Assembly: GCF_900099765.1 (NCBI RefSeq)
Contig: NZ_FNDX01000012.1
Span: 88,660-140,444 of the forward strand
Origin: Paenibacillus typhae
GTDB taxonomy: Bacteria; Bacillota; Bacilli; Paenibacillales; Paenibacillaceae
Length of the DNA stretch: 51,785 nucleotides
Direction: 5' to 3'
This document shows positions 1 through 8,816 of this stretch, piece by piece. How positions within the stretch are numbered: the first letter of the stretch is position 1; each line of letters begins with the position of its first letter. Under the pieces are notes generated by a model. That model was not told the DNA's origin. It ran no database searches and worked only from the letters and a program-made list of their open reading frames with translations. Both the position numbers and the translations under genes were made by a program.

Positions 1-102
1 GCCGAAAGGAGAGGCAAAAATGCCTCTGATTCGGCGGAAAGCCGGCCGGACGCCGAAAGGAGAGGCAAAAATGCCCTTATTTGCGCCAAAAGCTGGCCTG
101 TC
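1..102. repeat. Two tandem 51-bp intergenic repeat units
   Basis: The first 24 bases recur at 52-75 without change, and the two 51-bp units stay related over the rest of their length. Each contains a short GGCA-AAAA-TGCC hairpin. The array may continue left of the window. The open frame that crosses it (20-217) follows the repeat and has no family resemblance, so I treat the stretch as non-coding. Confidence 0.7.
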
Positions 103-217
103 CCGGTCAAGCCGTAATCTTTTCCTACTATATAATACAGTCCAGTCCAAGAGCTTCCTCTGCCGGCCGAATATACATGCTACTAGATTCAATCTCCATA
201 TTGAAGAGGTGGTATAA

Positions 218-1123
218 ATGAAACGGCATTCGGCAGCGGGGAAGCGACGCACCCAATCCGCAAGAACGCGGTTATACTCCAAGCTAAGCTCCGGCCTAAA
301 GAAGAAGCTGAGCGGCTCCCCTCCACAGCTCAAACAATCCAAACAACACAAACGAGGATTAAAACGTAAGGCAAAGGCCTACACCGTGGATTTTGCCGTG
401 GTCGGCGACAGCCATGTGGGCTATGCGAACAGCTCAGCTGTATTCAAAGACTTGCTGCCGAAGGCGGCGGGCGGCGGGAATAAACGGTTTTTCATTTTCG
501 GCGGAGATAATGCACAGGCCGGGGCAAATCACGGGAAGGATGCGGACGCGTATTACAGGGATTTTAAAAATATAGTCACTGCCACACTCGGCAGCATTCC
601 CTACAAAGCTTCTATAGGCAACTGGGAAGCCAGTACCCGCCCGCTGTTCACCAAATACCTGGGAGCGGTAGCAGGGAGAAGGAATTTTCCCGGCACCCAG
701 GGGCTGGTCCGGTATGTGTGGCTGGATTGCGCGCTGGGAAGCTTTTCGGCCGACAGCATTAATTTGCTCAAAAACCTGGACGACCGCTACTATTATATAA
801 TCGACTTTCACTGGCCGCTCCAGATCAGCGGGATTACAGTGGAACCCAGCCATGTGCTCAGCGCAGCGGAGACGGCGAAATTTTTTGCGGCGATCCCGGA
901 TAAGGCGAGGGATAAGGTACTGGCTATTTTTACCCATCACGGCCATAAGTTTTTCCGCAAGCTGACCAATATTTATCCGGGCTTCAGCAAAACCAAATTT
1001 TTCGTTACCGGCTGTTCCGGCGATTATAAATGTAAGCCGGGCGGCGACCGAGGGTATTACAACGGGACACTGAGCATTAACGGCTCCACGGTCACGGTGG
1101 ATGCGTATAGAGTAACTGTTTGA
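218..1123 (+). CDS. Calcineurin-like metallophosphoesterase with basic N-terminal tail
   Basis: The 301-residue protein has metallophosphoesterase motifs: GDSH (D64, H66), GGDN (D97), GNWE near 134-137 and a THHGHK block near 240, followed by a Cys/Gly-rich end. This family hydrolyses phosphoesters with two metal ions; the substrate here is unknown. Residues 1-53 contain 19 Lys or Arg and no acidic residue, and there is no signal peptide or membrane segment, so the tail may bind nucleic acid or a surface (inference). The ATG follows a GAGGTGG ribosome site. The gene is alone, with a hairpin terminator downstream. The fold is fairly secure and the function is not. Confidence 0.7.
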   Translation: MKRHSAAGKRRTQSARTRLYSKLSSGLKKKLSGSPPQLKQSKQHKRGLKRKAKAYTVDFAVVGDSHVGYANSSAVFKDLLPKAAGGGNKRFFIFGGDNAQAGANHGKDADAYYRDFKNIVTATLGSIPYKASIGNWEASTRPLFTKYLGAVAGRRNFPGTQGLVRYVWLDCALGSFSADSINLLKNLDDRYYYIIDFHWPLQISGITVEPSHVLSAAETAKFFAAIPDKARDKVLAIFTHHGHKFFRKLTNIYPGFSKTKFFVTGCSGDYKCKPGGDRGYYNGTLSINGSTVTVDAYRVTV

Positions 1124-1134
1124 TGCAGACCGTC

Positions 1135-1184
1135 TATATGTACTGAGTTATATGTACTGAACTATATGTACGAGGTATATGTAC
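1135..1184. repeat. Four copies of TATATGTAC at 13-14 bp spacing
   Basis: The nonamer begins at 1135, 1149, 1163 and 1176, just after the phosphoesterase stop codon and before its terminator. The short variable spacers (TGAGT, TGAAC, GAGG) make this a degenerate tandem array. No function is known to me. Confidence 0.75.
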
Positions 1185-1192
1185 CGACTCCA

Positions 1193-1219
1193 GGCTCCGC
1201 GATGCGGGGCTTTTTGCTT
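1193..1219 (+). terminator. Rho-independent terminator after the phosphoesterase gene
   Basis: GGCTCCGC pairs with GCGGGGC across a GAT loop and is followed by TTTTT. The remaining DNA to 1500 shows no gene; it holds a cre-like site near its end. Confidence 0.75.
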
Positions 1220-1442
1220 TTACCGGGAAAATAATGTGCCCTTTACTGTCCGGCAAAATGACAACCGCAGGGCCTGAAATGAACAGTCCTGCACCGCAAA
1301 GCCAGCAGCAGCAAGGGTTTCAGACTGGTACTAAGATGACTATAGACGGCAATTCCGCTGCTAAACTATATTGGTGGCAGAGCAAGCAGCTGCTGCCCGA
1401 TGTAATGTAGAGAGCAACCCGTTTCTCTGTGCGGTTGTGAAA

Positions 1443-1456
1443 TGAATACGCTTTCC
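1443..1456. promoter_or_regulatory. cre-like site upstream of GH5 gene
   Basis: TGAATACGCTTTCC matches 12 of 14 positions of the CcpA consensus TGWAANCGNTNWCA. It lies about 45 bp before the GH5 start, a sensible place for catabolite repression. This is a pattern match only. Confidence 0.45.
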
Positions 1457-1500
1457 TGTGTACGATGAGGTGAAATCCCAATTCAAGGAGGCTGTATCAA

Positions 1501-2622
1501 ATGGTATCTAATCTAAAAAAACACACAGCGCTGACGTGGTTCCTGTGCACCAGCCTGCTCCTTTCCTTATTGATAAGCGGCGGCGCGGCAAGTGCCGAGG
1601 GGACGCCGGGAACGGTAGCCTTCCAGTCTATAGAAGCGAAGCCGATGGTGGCCCTGATGGGCAGGGGAACCAATCTCGGCAACACGTTCGAAGGGAACTG
1701 GAACAGCCAGAGCTATCAGGATGTGAAGAGCACGGTGGACGCTTTTATCGCTGCCGGCTACACGAACATCCGGATTCCGGTGAACTGGGGCGGACGGGGA
1801 ACGAAATATGCCTCGACGGCAGATGAGCAGGGATATTTCTCAGCCAGTGCTCCGAATGTAGCTACGGTGAAACAGCTGGTGGATTATGTCCTGAACGATG
1901 TGAATACCGTGCGGCAGAGCCAGAACAAACAGCCGATCATCCTCATTATCAACACGCATCATGAAGAATGGGCGATGAACGCGCTGCAGGGTGAGCCTGC
2001 TTTTGAGAGCAATATGCAAAGGCTGGAGACGATCTGGACCGGCATTGCCGATTTGTTCAAGGATGCGCCGGAGACGCTGCTGTTCGAGCTGTTCAATGAG
2101 CCGCATCTGAGCATGAACACCGGGGCCGCGGCCAAGGCGAGTGTCATCGAGCTGAACAAACGGGCGTATGCGGCAATCCGCAGCTTCACTGTAAACGGCA
2201 CGCAGCCGCACGCTCAGCGCAATCTTATTTTTGGCGGATACAACTATAACAGCGCATGGGGCCTGTATGATACGTACCGCAATCCGCTGGACCTGCCGGG
2301 TGAAGGAGCGGATCGTTATGTCATCGGCACCTACCACTCGTATTATCCGAATCTGGCAGACCATCTGAAGCGGGTGGACGATGTCAAAAGAGAGTTCGCA
2401 GACGTGCACGACATTCCGGTGTATATGGGCGAATTCGGGTACGAGCACCGGGGCGTCATCACCGATACGCTGCTTGATTCCTACCAGCAGATTGCGAGTA
2501 AAGCGGTCTTGGGGGGATTTGCCTTCTCGGTATGGGATGACAACGGCTGGTATCAGATCTATAACCGTTCAACCGGGCAATTCAACGCATTGAAGGATCA
2601 GGTGCTGTACCCGGGCAATTAA
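1501..2622 (+). CDS. Secreted GH5 endoglycanase
   Basis: A 373-residue secreted glycoside hydrolase. Residues 1-32 form a signal peptide (Lys-rich start, hydrophobic LLLSLLISGG core, ASA cleavage site). The GH5 TIM barrel follows: RIPVNW near 91, FELFNEPH with acid/base E200, TYHSYYP near 277, YMGEFG with nucleophile E311, and WDDNGW near 345. GH5 enzymes cleave internal beta-1,4 bonds of glucans, mannans or related polymers; the subfamily cannot be fixed here. There is no carbohydrate-binding module. An AAGGAGG site precedes the ATG. The gene heads a locus with an importer, a GH94 phosphorylase and a glucuronidase, so it probably makes the oligosaccharides they use (inference). Confidence 0.88.
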   Translation: MVSNLKKHTALTWFLCTSLLLSLLISGGAASAEGTPGTVAFQSIEAKPMVALMGRGTNLGNTFEGNWNSQSYQDVKSTVDAFIAAGYTNIRIPVNWGGRGTKYASTADEQGYFSASAPNVATVKQLVDYVLNDVNTVRQSQNKQPIILIINTHHEEWAMNALQGEPAFESNMQRLETIWTGIADLFKDAPETLLFELFNEPHLSMNTGAAAKASVIELNKRAYAAIRSFTVNGTQPHAQRNLIFGGYNYNSAWGLYDTYRNPLDLPGEGADRYVIGTYHSYYPNLADHLKRVDDVKREFADVHDIPVYMGEFGYEHRGVITDTLLDSYQQIASKAVLGGFAFSVWDDNGWYQIYNRSTGQFNALKDQVLYPGN

Positions 2623-2653
2623 TCCTTAGCAATGCTGGAAATGGGGAAGGAAC

Positions 2654-3607
2654 ATGGGAAATCCTATCGCGGCTTCGAAGCCGACAATAACAAATGTGTA
2701 CCGCAGGCAGAGGCTGAGACGGATGGTCCGCAACAAATGGCTGTATATCATGCTTCTGCCCGGGCTCCTGTACTTTATTATTTTCAAATATGTGCCGATG
2801 TACGGCCTGCTGCTGGCCTTCAAGAATTACCAGCCTTTTCTGGGCTTTGTCGACAGTGAATGGGTGGGGCTGAAGCATTTCAACCGTTTTTTCGGGGACC
2901 CGCTGTTCTGGAAGCTGCTGAGCAATACGTTCATTCTGGCCGCCTACAATATCCTGTTCTTCTTTCCGCTGCCGATCATTCTGGCGCTGATGCTGAACGA
3001 GCTGCGGTCGCAGGCCTACAAAAAATGGATTCAGACGATGGTCTACATCCCTCACTTTATGTCCTGGGTCGTCATCGTTTCGATTGCCTATCTGTTCTTC
3101 ACCACCGAGGGCGGTCTGGTCAATGAGGCGATTGCCTCCATGGGCGGGGAAAAAATCCAGTTTCTGCTCAGTCCAGGCTGGTTCCGGACGTTCATTACGG
3201 GCGAAGTGATGTGGAAGGAAACCGGGTGGGGTACGATTATCTTCCTCGCGGCGCTGGCGGGAGTGGATACACAGCTCTATGAGGCTGCCAAAATCGACGG
3301 GGCTGGGCGCATGCGCCAGCTGTGGCATATCACGCTTCCGGCTATCCGCTCCACCATTATTATTCTGCTGATCCTGCGGCTGGGGAATTTCCTCGATACC
3401 GGGTTTGAGCAAATCTTCCTGATGCTGAACTCGCTCAACCGCGAGGTCGGTGAAGTGTTCGATACCTATGTATACACCACCGGGATATCGCAGGGAGAGT
3501 ACAGCTACAGTACGGCGGTCGGGTTGTTCAAGTCCGTGGTCGGCCTGGTGCTGGTGTTCGGCTCCAACTTTATAGCCAAACGTTTTGGCGAGGAAGGAAT
3601 TCTCTAA
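2654..3607 (+). CDS. ABC sugar importer permease, LplB family
   Basis: A 317-residue inner-membrane permease. The N-terminus has the RNKWLYIMLLPGLLYF and YVPMYGLLLAFKNY blocks typical of LplB proteins, which serve oligosaccharides from complex polysaccharides. About six membrane helices are visible. The EAA loop near 212-235 (EAAKIDGAGRMRQLWHITLP) contacts the ATPase. The gene starts 31 bp after the GH5 stop, behind GGGGAAGG, so it is likely in the same transcript. It pairs with the next permease. No ATPase gene is nearby, so a shared MsmX-type ATPase probably powers it. Confidence 0.9.
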   Translation: MGNPIAASKPTITNVYRRQRLRRMVRNKWLYIMLLPGLLYFIIFKYVPMYGLLLAFKNYQPFLGFVDSEWVGLKHFNRFFGDPLFWKLLSNTFILAAYNILFFFPLPIILALMLNELRSQAYKKWIQTMVYIPHFMSWVVIVSIAYLFFTTEGGLVNEAIASMGGEKIQFLLSPGWFRTFITGEVMWKETGWGTIIFLAALAGVDTQLYEAAKIDGAGRMRQLWHITLPAIRSTIIILLILRLGNFLDTGFEQIFLMLNSLNREVGEVFDTYVYTTGISQGEYSYSTAVGLFKSVVGLVLVFGSNFIAKRFGEEGIL

Positions 3608-3634
3608 GCAAAAAGGGAGAAAGGAGGTAGAATT

Positions 3635-4516
3635 GTGGTAAAAGAAACATCATGGGCCAGCCGGCTGTTCGATATTTGTAACATCATCGTTCTGGCAGTA
3701 ATCGCACTGGTCACTATTATTCCGTTCATCTATGTCGTTGCAGGCTCGTTTGCCACCCAGCGGGAGCTGCTGGAAAAAGGGTTCATCCTCTTCCCGACCG
3801 AGTTCTCACTGGAGGCGTACAAATATATCTTTTCGACCAGCACTTTGATGCGGAGTCTAGGGGTTACTATTTTCATCACCGTTGTCGGTACGCTGATCAA
3901 TATTACCTTGACCTGCCTGATGGCGTATCCGCTGTCCCGCAGGGATATGGATTTCCGCTCGCCGATCCAGCTTCTGGTCATCTTTACGATGCTGTTCAGC
4001 GGCGGGATGATCCCGACCTTCCTGGTCGTCAAGGAGCTGGGCATGCTCGATACGTACTGGTCGCTGCTGCTGCCGGGTGCGATCAGCGCCTTTAATCTGA
4101 TCATTATCCGCAGCTTCTTTCAGCAGCTTCCGCCGGACCTGGAGGAGTCGGCCAAAATCGACGGTGCCAGCGACCCCGGCATCCTGCTGCGGATCGTCAT
4201 TCCGTTGTCCCTGCCGGCGCTGGCTACATTCTCCCTGTTCTATGCCGTAGGTCACTGGAACACTTATTTCAGCTCCATCCTGTATATCAACGACTCGACC
4301 AAGTGGCCGATTCAGGTGCTGCTGCGGCAGATCGTCATGCTGTCCCAGGGCGGCAGCCTCGGGGATACCTCATCACTTGAGAGTAACTTTATCCCGCCGG
4401 ATCAGGCTGTCAAAATGGCGGTCATCGTCATCTCCACCGTCCCGATCCTGATCGTATACCCGTTCCTGCAGAAGCATTTTGCCAAGGGTGCGCTGCTGGG
4501 ATCGGTTAAGGGTTGA
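3635..4516 (+). CDS. ABC sugar importer permease, YtcP family
   Basis: A 293-residue permease, partner of the LplB-type subunit 27 bp upstream. It has about six transmembrane helices, the MLFSGGMIPTFLVVKELGML block typical of YtcP proteins, and the EAA loop ESAKIDGASDPGILLRIVIP near 170-190. The end (FAKGALLGSVKG) is also a family mark. The start is a GTG behind an AAAGGAGGTAGAATT site. It likely forms the heterodimeric channel of the oligosaccharide importer fed by the binding protein at 4871. Confidence 0.9.
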   Translation: MVKETSWASRLFDICNIIVLAVIALVTIIPFIYVVAGSFATQRELLEKGFILFPTEFSLEAYKYIFSTSTLMRSLGVTIFITVVGTLINITLTCLMAYPLSRRDMDFRSPIQLLVIFTMLFSGGMIPTFLVVKELGMLDTYWSLLLPGAISAFNLIIIRSFFQQLPPDLEESAKIDGASDPGILLRIVIPLSLPALATFSLFYAVGHWNTYFSSILYINDSTKWPIQVLLRQIVMLSQGGSLGDTSSLESNFIPPDQAVKMAVIVISTVPILIVYPFLQKHFAKGALLGSVKG

Positions 4517-4549
4517 GGAGCCGGGGTGCCAGCGTGAAGCTCCGCCTCC

Positions 4550-4580
4550 GAAAGTCTGTTGGCGAGACGCAGGACTTTCT
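4550..4580 (+). terminator. Hairpin after permease genes, possible attenuator
   Basis: GAAAGTC at 4550-4556 pairs with GACTTTC at 4573-4579, next to a short T run. It sits between the permease and binding-protein genes, so it may lower read-through or protect a 3' end rather than stop all transcription. Confidence 0.4.
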
Positions 4581-4629
4581 TAGAATAAGGGACATAAATG
4601 TCGTGAAGTCACTCACGGGCTTCCGGATT

Positions 4630-4830
4630 CTAATTAGGTGGAAAAAGGTCATCTAATTTAGAAAATTCACCCGTCCAAAGCGATTTAAGTAGAAAAAGGC
4701 AACCTAATTTGGCCGATATGCCTTCCGGATGCCCAAAACCCGAAATGTAAGCGGATTAATTCCAACTAATCTCATCACACAGGCTATTCCGAAGCATTTA
4801 AGTGGCGAAATTCCAACTAAATGCATTTAG
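4630..4830. repeat. Four-unit intergenic palindromic repeat (TTAGNTGG/CCAACTAA family)
   Basis: Four related units are visible: TTAGGTGGAAAAAGGTCATCTAA near 4634, TTTAAGTAGAAAAAGGCAACCTAA near 4684, an AATTCCAACTAATC unit near 4757 and AAGTGGCGAAATTCCAACTAAATG near 4800. Some lie about 52 bp apart. Several fold as arms around a GAAAAAGG or GAAATTCC centre. They fill most of the 354-bp gap before the binding-protein gene, which otherwise shows nothing. Confidence 0.65.
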
Positions 4831-4870
4831 GTCCGGTATAACACACCACAGTCAAGAAAGGAACATAACA

Positions 4871-6403
4871 ATGACAACAAACCAAGGGGCTCAAGGTTTA
4901 AAAAGAAAAGCAATGACCGCCATTTCGGCGCTGCTCGTGCTGGGAACATTGTCCGCCTGCGGCGGCAATAACAATGCAGCCGAAAACGCACAGGGCGGAG
5001 ACAGCGGCGCACCCGCCGACGAAGGGCCGTTCAAAATGTCCATGATGCTGACCAGCTACAACCCGGAGCCGATGGACCCGGAAGGTGAGCTGTATAAGCG
5101 GCTGGAGGAACGGACCAATACGGACCTCAGTATCACCTGGGTGCCGTCGACCACCTACTCAGATAAGCTGAGTGCAACAGTCGCATCAGGCGAGCTGCCG
5201 AGTGCAGTCCTTGTGCTGGACCAGAAGCTTCCCTACATTGTGAATTCAGCACGCTCCGGGATGTTCTGGGAGCTGGGGCCTTACCTGAAGGATTACCCGA
5301 ACCTGAGCCGGATGGACGATGTAGCCCTGAATGCCATCTCCATTGACGGTAAGATATACGGAATTTACCGCGCACGGGATCTGGCCCGGGACGGACTGAT
5401 GCTGCGCAAGGACTGGCTGGATAATCTGGGGCTGCAGGAGCCCAAGACGATTGACGAATTCTACGAAGTGCTGAAGGCATTCGTGAATAATGACCCTGAC
5501 AAGAACGGCAAAGCCGATACGATCGGCCTCGCCGAGCAGCAGGTTGCGTCAGGCTGGCGGGCGATGCTGACCTGGATGGGCGGTCCGGCCGACTGGGAAA
5601 TCAAGGACGGCAAGGCAAGCCCGGCACATCTGTCGCCCGCTTTTCTGGAGACGATGAAGTTCTACAAGAAGCTGTACGACGAAAAGCTGATCAACCTGGA
5701 CTTTGCCGTGGTTAAAGACGGGAAGCAGATGATCAATGCCGGCAAGGCCGGGGCATGGGTTGCCAATCTGAACGATGCCAACGGCATTGAAGAAAGCGTC
5801 CAGAAGGTTACGCCGTCCGGTGCAATTACTATGGTTAATGCGCTCGAGGGTCCGGCAGGACTCCGCAGTCCGGGCGGGTCGGGCTCATACGGGATTTTCA
5901 TGATTCCGAAGACGTCGGTGAAGACGGAAGCAGACCTCAAGGCTGTGCTGAACTTTTTTGACAAAGTATCCGACGAGGATATGCAGAACATGCTGGTCAA
6001 CGGGCTGGAAGGCCGCCAGTTCACGCTGGATAACGGGAACTACGTAAAGACAACAGACCCGAAAATGCTGGCCGAATACGGGATGGGTGATTCCTCGCAG
6101 CTGGCAGTGTTAAGAGATAAGGTGGTGACTTACGGCAAACCGCTGGTGCACCTGCGTGACGAAATGTGGAAAAAGAATGCCGAAATCGCCGTGGTCAATC
6201 CGATCCAGCCTTTTATCTCTGATACGTACAGCGAACGCGGCTCAGAGCTCAGCAAAATCATTGACGATGCCCGGGTGCGCTTCATTATGGGCGATCTGGA
6301 CGAGAGCGGCTGGAATGCGGCTGTAGCCAAATGGGAGCAGGACGGCGGCGCGAAGGTGATTGAGGAATATACGGCGGCGTACAATCAGGCAAACGGACAA
6401 TAG
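4871..6403 (+). CDS. Extracellular sugar-binding lipoprotein (LplA type)
   Basis: Substrate-binding subunit of the adjacent importer, 510 residues from this start. The ATG at 4871 follows AAGAAAGGAAC; an in-frame ATG at 4802 lies in repeat DNA and lacks a ribosome site. The N-terminus is a lipoprotein signal ending in LSACGG, so the Cys is lipidated and the protein is tethered to the outer face of the membrane. The body is of the long COG1653/LplA class (LPSAVLVLDQ, YGIYRARDLARDGLMLRKDWLDNLG, WRAMLTWMGGP). Ligand is probably an oligosaccharide released by the GH5 enzyme (inference). Confidence 0.88.
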   Translation: MTTNQGAQGLKRKAMTAISALLVLGTLSACGGNNNAAENAQGGDSGAPADEGPFKMSMMLTSYNPEPMDPEGELYKRLEERTNTDLSITWVPSTTYSDKLSATVASGELPSAVLVLDQKLPYIVNSARSGMFWELGPYLKDYPNLSRMDDVALNAISIDGKIYGIYRARDLARDGLMLRKDWLDNLGLQEPKTIDEFYEVLKAFVNNDPDKNGKADTIGLAEQQVASGWRAMLTWMGGPADWEIKDGKASPAHLSPAFLETMKFYKKLYDEKLINLDFAVVKDGKQMINAGKAGAWVANLNDANGIEESVQKVTPSGAITMVNALEGPAGLRSPGGSGSYGIFMIPKTSVKTEADLKAVLNFFDKVSDEDMQNMLVNGLEGRQFTLDNGNYVKTTDPKMLAEYGMGDSSQLAVLRDKVVTYGKPLVHLRDEMWKKNAEIAVVNPIQPFISDTYSERGSELSKIIDDARVRFIMGDLDESGWNAAVAKWEQDGGAKVIEEYTAAYNQANGQ

Positions 6404-6485
6404 CCGCAAGCTTTCTGAACGGGCCCTTTTGAAAATCCCCATATGCTAAAATAAAGGCAACAAACGATTGCGGGGGTAGTGAGTC

Positions 6486-8771
6486 ATGCGGATATCGAGC
6501 TATTTACGGAAATTAATCATACTAACTTTACTGATCGGTGCTTTTCCGGTGCTGATCTTAGGCTGGTATTCCTATCACTACTCCTCCCAATCTGTGCTGC
6601 AGCAGGTCGAGGAACGCAATTCCCAGGTGCTCAGGCAGAGCCAGCTGCGGGTGGAGCAGACGCTGAAAATGATCGATTTTTCCACGACACAGCTGCTCGG
6701 TCTGCCGACGGTGACCAAGGCGATTGCAACAAAGCTTGATATAGATGATATGGAAATTATTCATGAGCTGTATAAACATCTCTCCTCAATCCAAACGTTC
6801 GAGCTGGGCATCAAGGATGTGTATCTGTACAGTCTGGAGCAGGATTGGCTGATTACCAATTCCGGCCTTGACGCCTACAATCAGCCGGGGCTGAAGGAGA
6901 AGCTCCATTCGTTCTCCGGCATGCCTAACGGTTCGATGTGGGTCAGCGGCAATTCAGCCAGCATCCAGGGGGCGGAGGAGATGGTCGAACTGAATCATGC
7001 GGTCATTAATTTGAAAAAATGGCCGATCAACGCAAGCAGGCCGCGGGGCCTGATTGCGGTAGTAATGTCCGCCCAGCAGCTCAGCGATCTGATTGACAGC
7101 GATCCGGGCATGGGCGATGTGTTCATCCTGGATGAGGACGGCCGGGTGATAACCCACCCGGATTCCTCGCTGCTGGGCAAGGATCTGTCAGAGGAGCCTT
7201 ACATTCAATCCGTCAGAGCGCAAACAGAGGCTAACGGAGTCTTCAGCGGCATGGCCGGAGAGAGCAAGGCATCTATATCCTTCCGTAAGTCAGCCTACAA
7301 CGGATGGACCTATGTGTCGGTTGTTCCGACGCAGGCGGTAACGCAGCAGGCCGCAGCTATCGGAAGAACCTCGATTCTGATCAGCCTCGGCGTGCTTGCG
7401 GCGACAGCACTTACAGCGCTGATCGGCTCGCGGCGGATGTACACTCCGGTGAGATCGATATACCGGTCCCTGCTGCCGGACAAAGAGCCGCGGCCCAAAA
7501 AAGATGAATTCATTGCCATTTCCGACCGGATTCAGGGCATTTTGTCCGATCAGAGCAAGCTTAAGTTTGAGCTGGCCGGACAGCAGCAGCAGCTGGCTGA
7601 GTTTCTGGTCCGCAAAATGCTGCTGGGCGAAGCAAGATCCCAGGGGATTCAGGAACGGCTGGCGGATTACGGGTACGCTTACACCGGGGACTGGACACTT
7701 ATGCGGGTGCTGCTTGTGCAGATTGACCGGCTGGACAGCAGCCGTTTTACCGAGCAGGACCGGGATCTGCTGCTGTTCGCGGTCAGCAATATCGCGCTTG
7801 AAGTGGTTCCCGGAGGGGACCGGCTGCCGCCGATTGTGATCCGGGAGTCTGTTGTCATGCTGATTGGTACGAAGACGCAGTCGGAGGAGGCTTTTAAGGA
7901 AGCAGTGTATGCCAGAGCTGCTGAGGTGCAGGCTTCCGTAAAAAGCTATCTGCAGCTGCAGGCCAGCATCGGCATCAGCCGCTCCTGTACAGCATGGCCG
8001 GAGGTGAGCCGCGGGTATGAGGAAGGCGAGAATGCGCTGAAATACCGGGCCAGATTGGGCGGGGAGGTCATCCTGTTTATTGAGGATGTCCAGCCTGCCC
8101 GGCGGGAGGAGATCGTCTATCCCAAAACACTGGAGGATGAGCTGACCGGAGCAATCAAGTCGCTCGACCGGCAGCGTGCGGCGGAAGCCCTATCCTTAAT
8201 GATGAATGCGCTCGCAAGCGAGGAATATGATCATCAGGAGTATCAGATGTCGCTGGTGCGGCTGCTGATGGCTCTCATCCGGCTGCTGCAGGATGCCGGT
8301 ATTTCGCATCATCAGCTTAAGTCTGACGGCGACTCGCTGTTCGAGGAGCTGCTCGGCATGCACAGTCCCCGTGATATTGAAGCATGGTTCATTGATACGC
8401 TTGTTCTGCCGGCTGCCGGGCTGCTTGAAGAACGGCAGAGAAATCAGTTCACCAGCATTTCCGAAGAAGTGAAGCAGCTGATTGCGGAAGCCTTTGACAC
8501 CGATCTGACGCTGGAAAAATGCTCTGCGAGGCTGAATTATCATCCGCAGTATATAAGCCGGGTATTCCGCCAGGAGACCGGTATCAGCTTCACCGACTAC
8601 CTGGCGCATTACCGGATGACCGTAGCCAAAAGATGGCTCAAGGAAACGGACCTGACGATTACCGAAATTGCCATGAAGCTGAAATATAACAACCCGGCGA
8701 ATTTTATCCGCTATTTCCGTAAGATGGAGGGGATCACACCGGGCCAATACCGGAATAATCTGACGGAATAG
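6486..8771 (+). CDS. Membrane-bound AraC-family sensor-regulator
   Basis: A 761-residue regulator. It has a membrane helix near residues 12-34, an outside cache-like sensor to about 295 (including DVFILDEDGRVITHPDSSLLGK), a second helix near 298-318, a cytoplasmic linker, and two AraC helix-turn-helix units at about 660-755 (LEKCSARLNYHPQYISRVFRQ; ITEIAMKLKYNNPANFIRYFRK). This layout is known in Bacillus and Paenibacillus sugar loci (YtdP type), where the sensor detects a carbohydrate and the C-terminus activates nearby genes. Start ATG follows GGGGGTAGTGAGTC. It sits between the importer and the two intracellular glycosidases, so it probably controls this locus. Confidence 0.88.
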   Translation: MRISSYLRKLIILTLLIGAFPVLILGWYSYHYSSQSVLQQVEERNSQVLRQSQLRVEQTLKMIDFSTTQLLGLPTVTKAIATKLDIDDMEIIHELYKHLSSIQTFELGIKDVYLYSLEQDWLITNSGLDAYNQPGLKEKLHSFSGMPNGSMWVSGNSASIQGAEEMVELNHAVINLKKWPINASRPRGLIAVVMSAQQLSDLIDSDPGMGDVFILDEDGRVITHPDSSLLGKDLSEEPYIQSVRAQTEANGVFSGMAGESKASISFRKSAYNGWTYVSVVPTQAVTQQAAAIGRTSILISLGVLAATALTALIGSRRMYTPVRSIYRSLLPDKEPRPKKDEFIAISDRIQGILSDQSKLKFELAGQQQQLAEFLVRKMLLGEARSQGIQERLADYGYAYTGDWTLMRVLLVQIDRLDSSRFTEQDRDLLLFAVSNIALEVVPGGDRLPPIVIRESVVMLIGTKTQSEEAFKEAVYARAAEVQASVKSYLQLQASIGISRSCTAWPEVSRGYEEGENALKYRARLGGEVILFIEDVQPARREEIVYPKTLEDELTGAIKSLDRQRAAEALSLMMNALASEEYDHQEYQMSLVRLLMALIRLLQDAGISHHQLKSDGDSLFEELLGMHSPRDIEAWFIDTLVLPAAGLLEERQRNQFTSISEEVKQLIAEAFDTDLTLEKCSARLNYHPQYISRVFRQETGISFTDYLAHYRMTVAKRWLKETDLTITEIAMKLKYNNPANFIRYFRKMEGITPGQYRNNLTE

Positions 8772-8816
8772 CTGAAGAATGCCGCCGGGGTCTACAGAGA
8801 ACAGGAAAGGTGTGCA

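Noticed and set aside
20..217. 65-codon plus-strand open frame
   Set aside because: It runs through the 51-bp repeat units and has no ribosome site of its own at a sensible distance.
2582..3412. 276-codon minus-strand frame
   Set aside because: It is the shadow of the LplB-type permease gene; composition is rich in Gln, Arg and Pro, as expected for a reverse frame.
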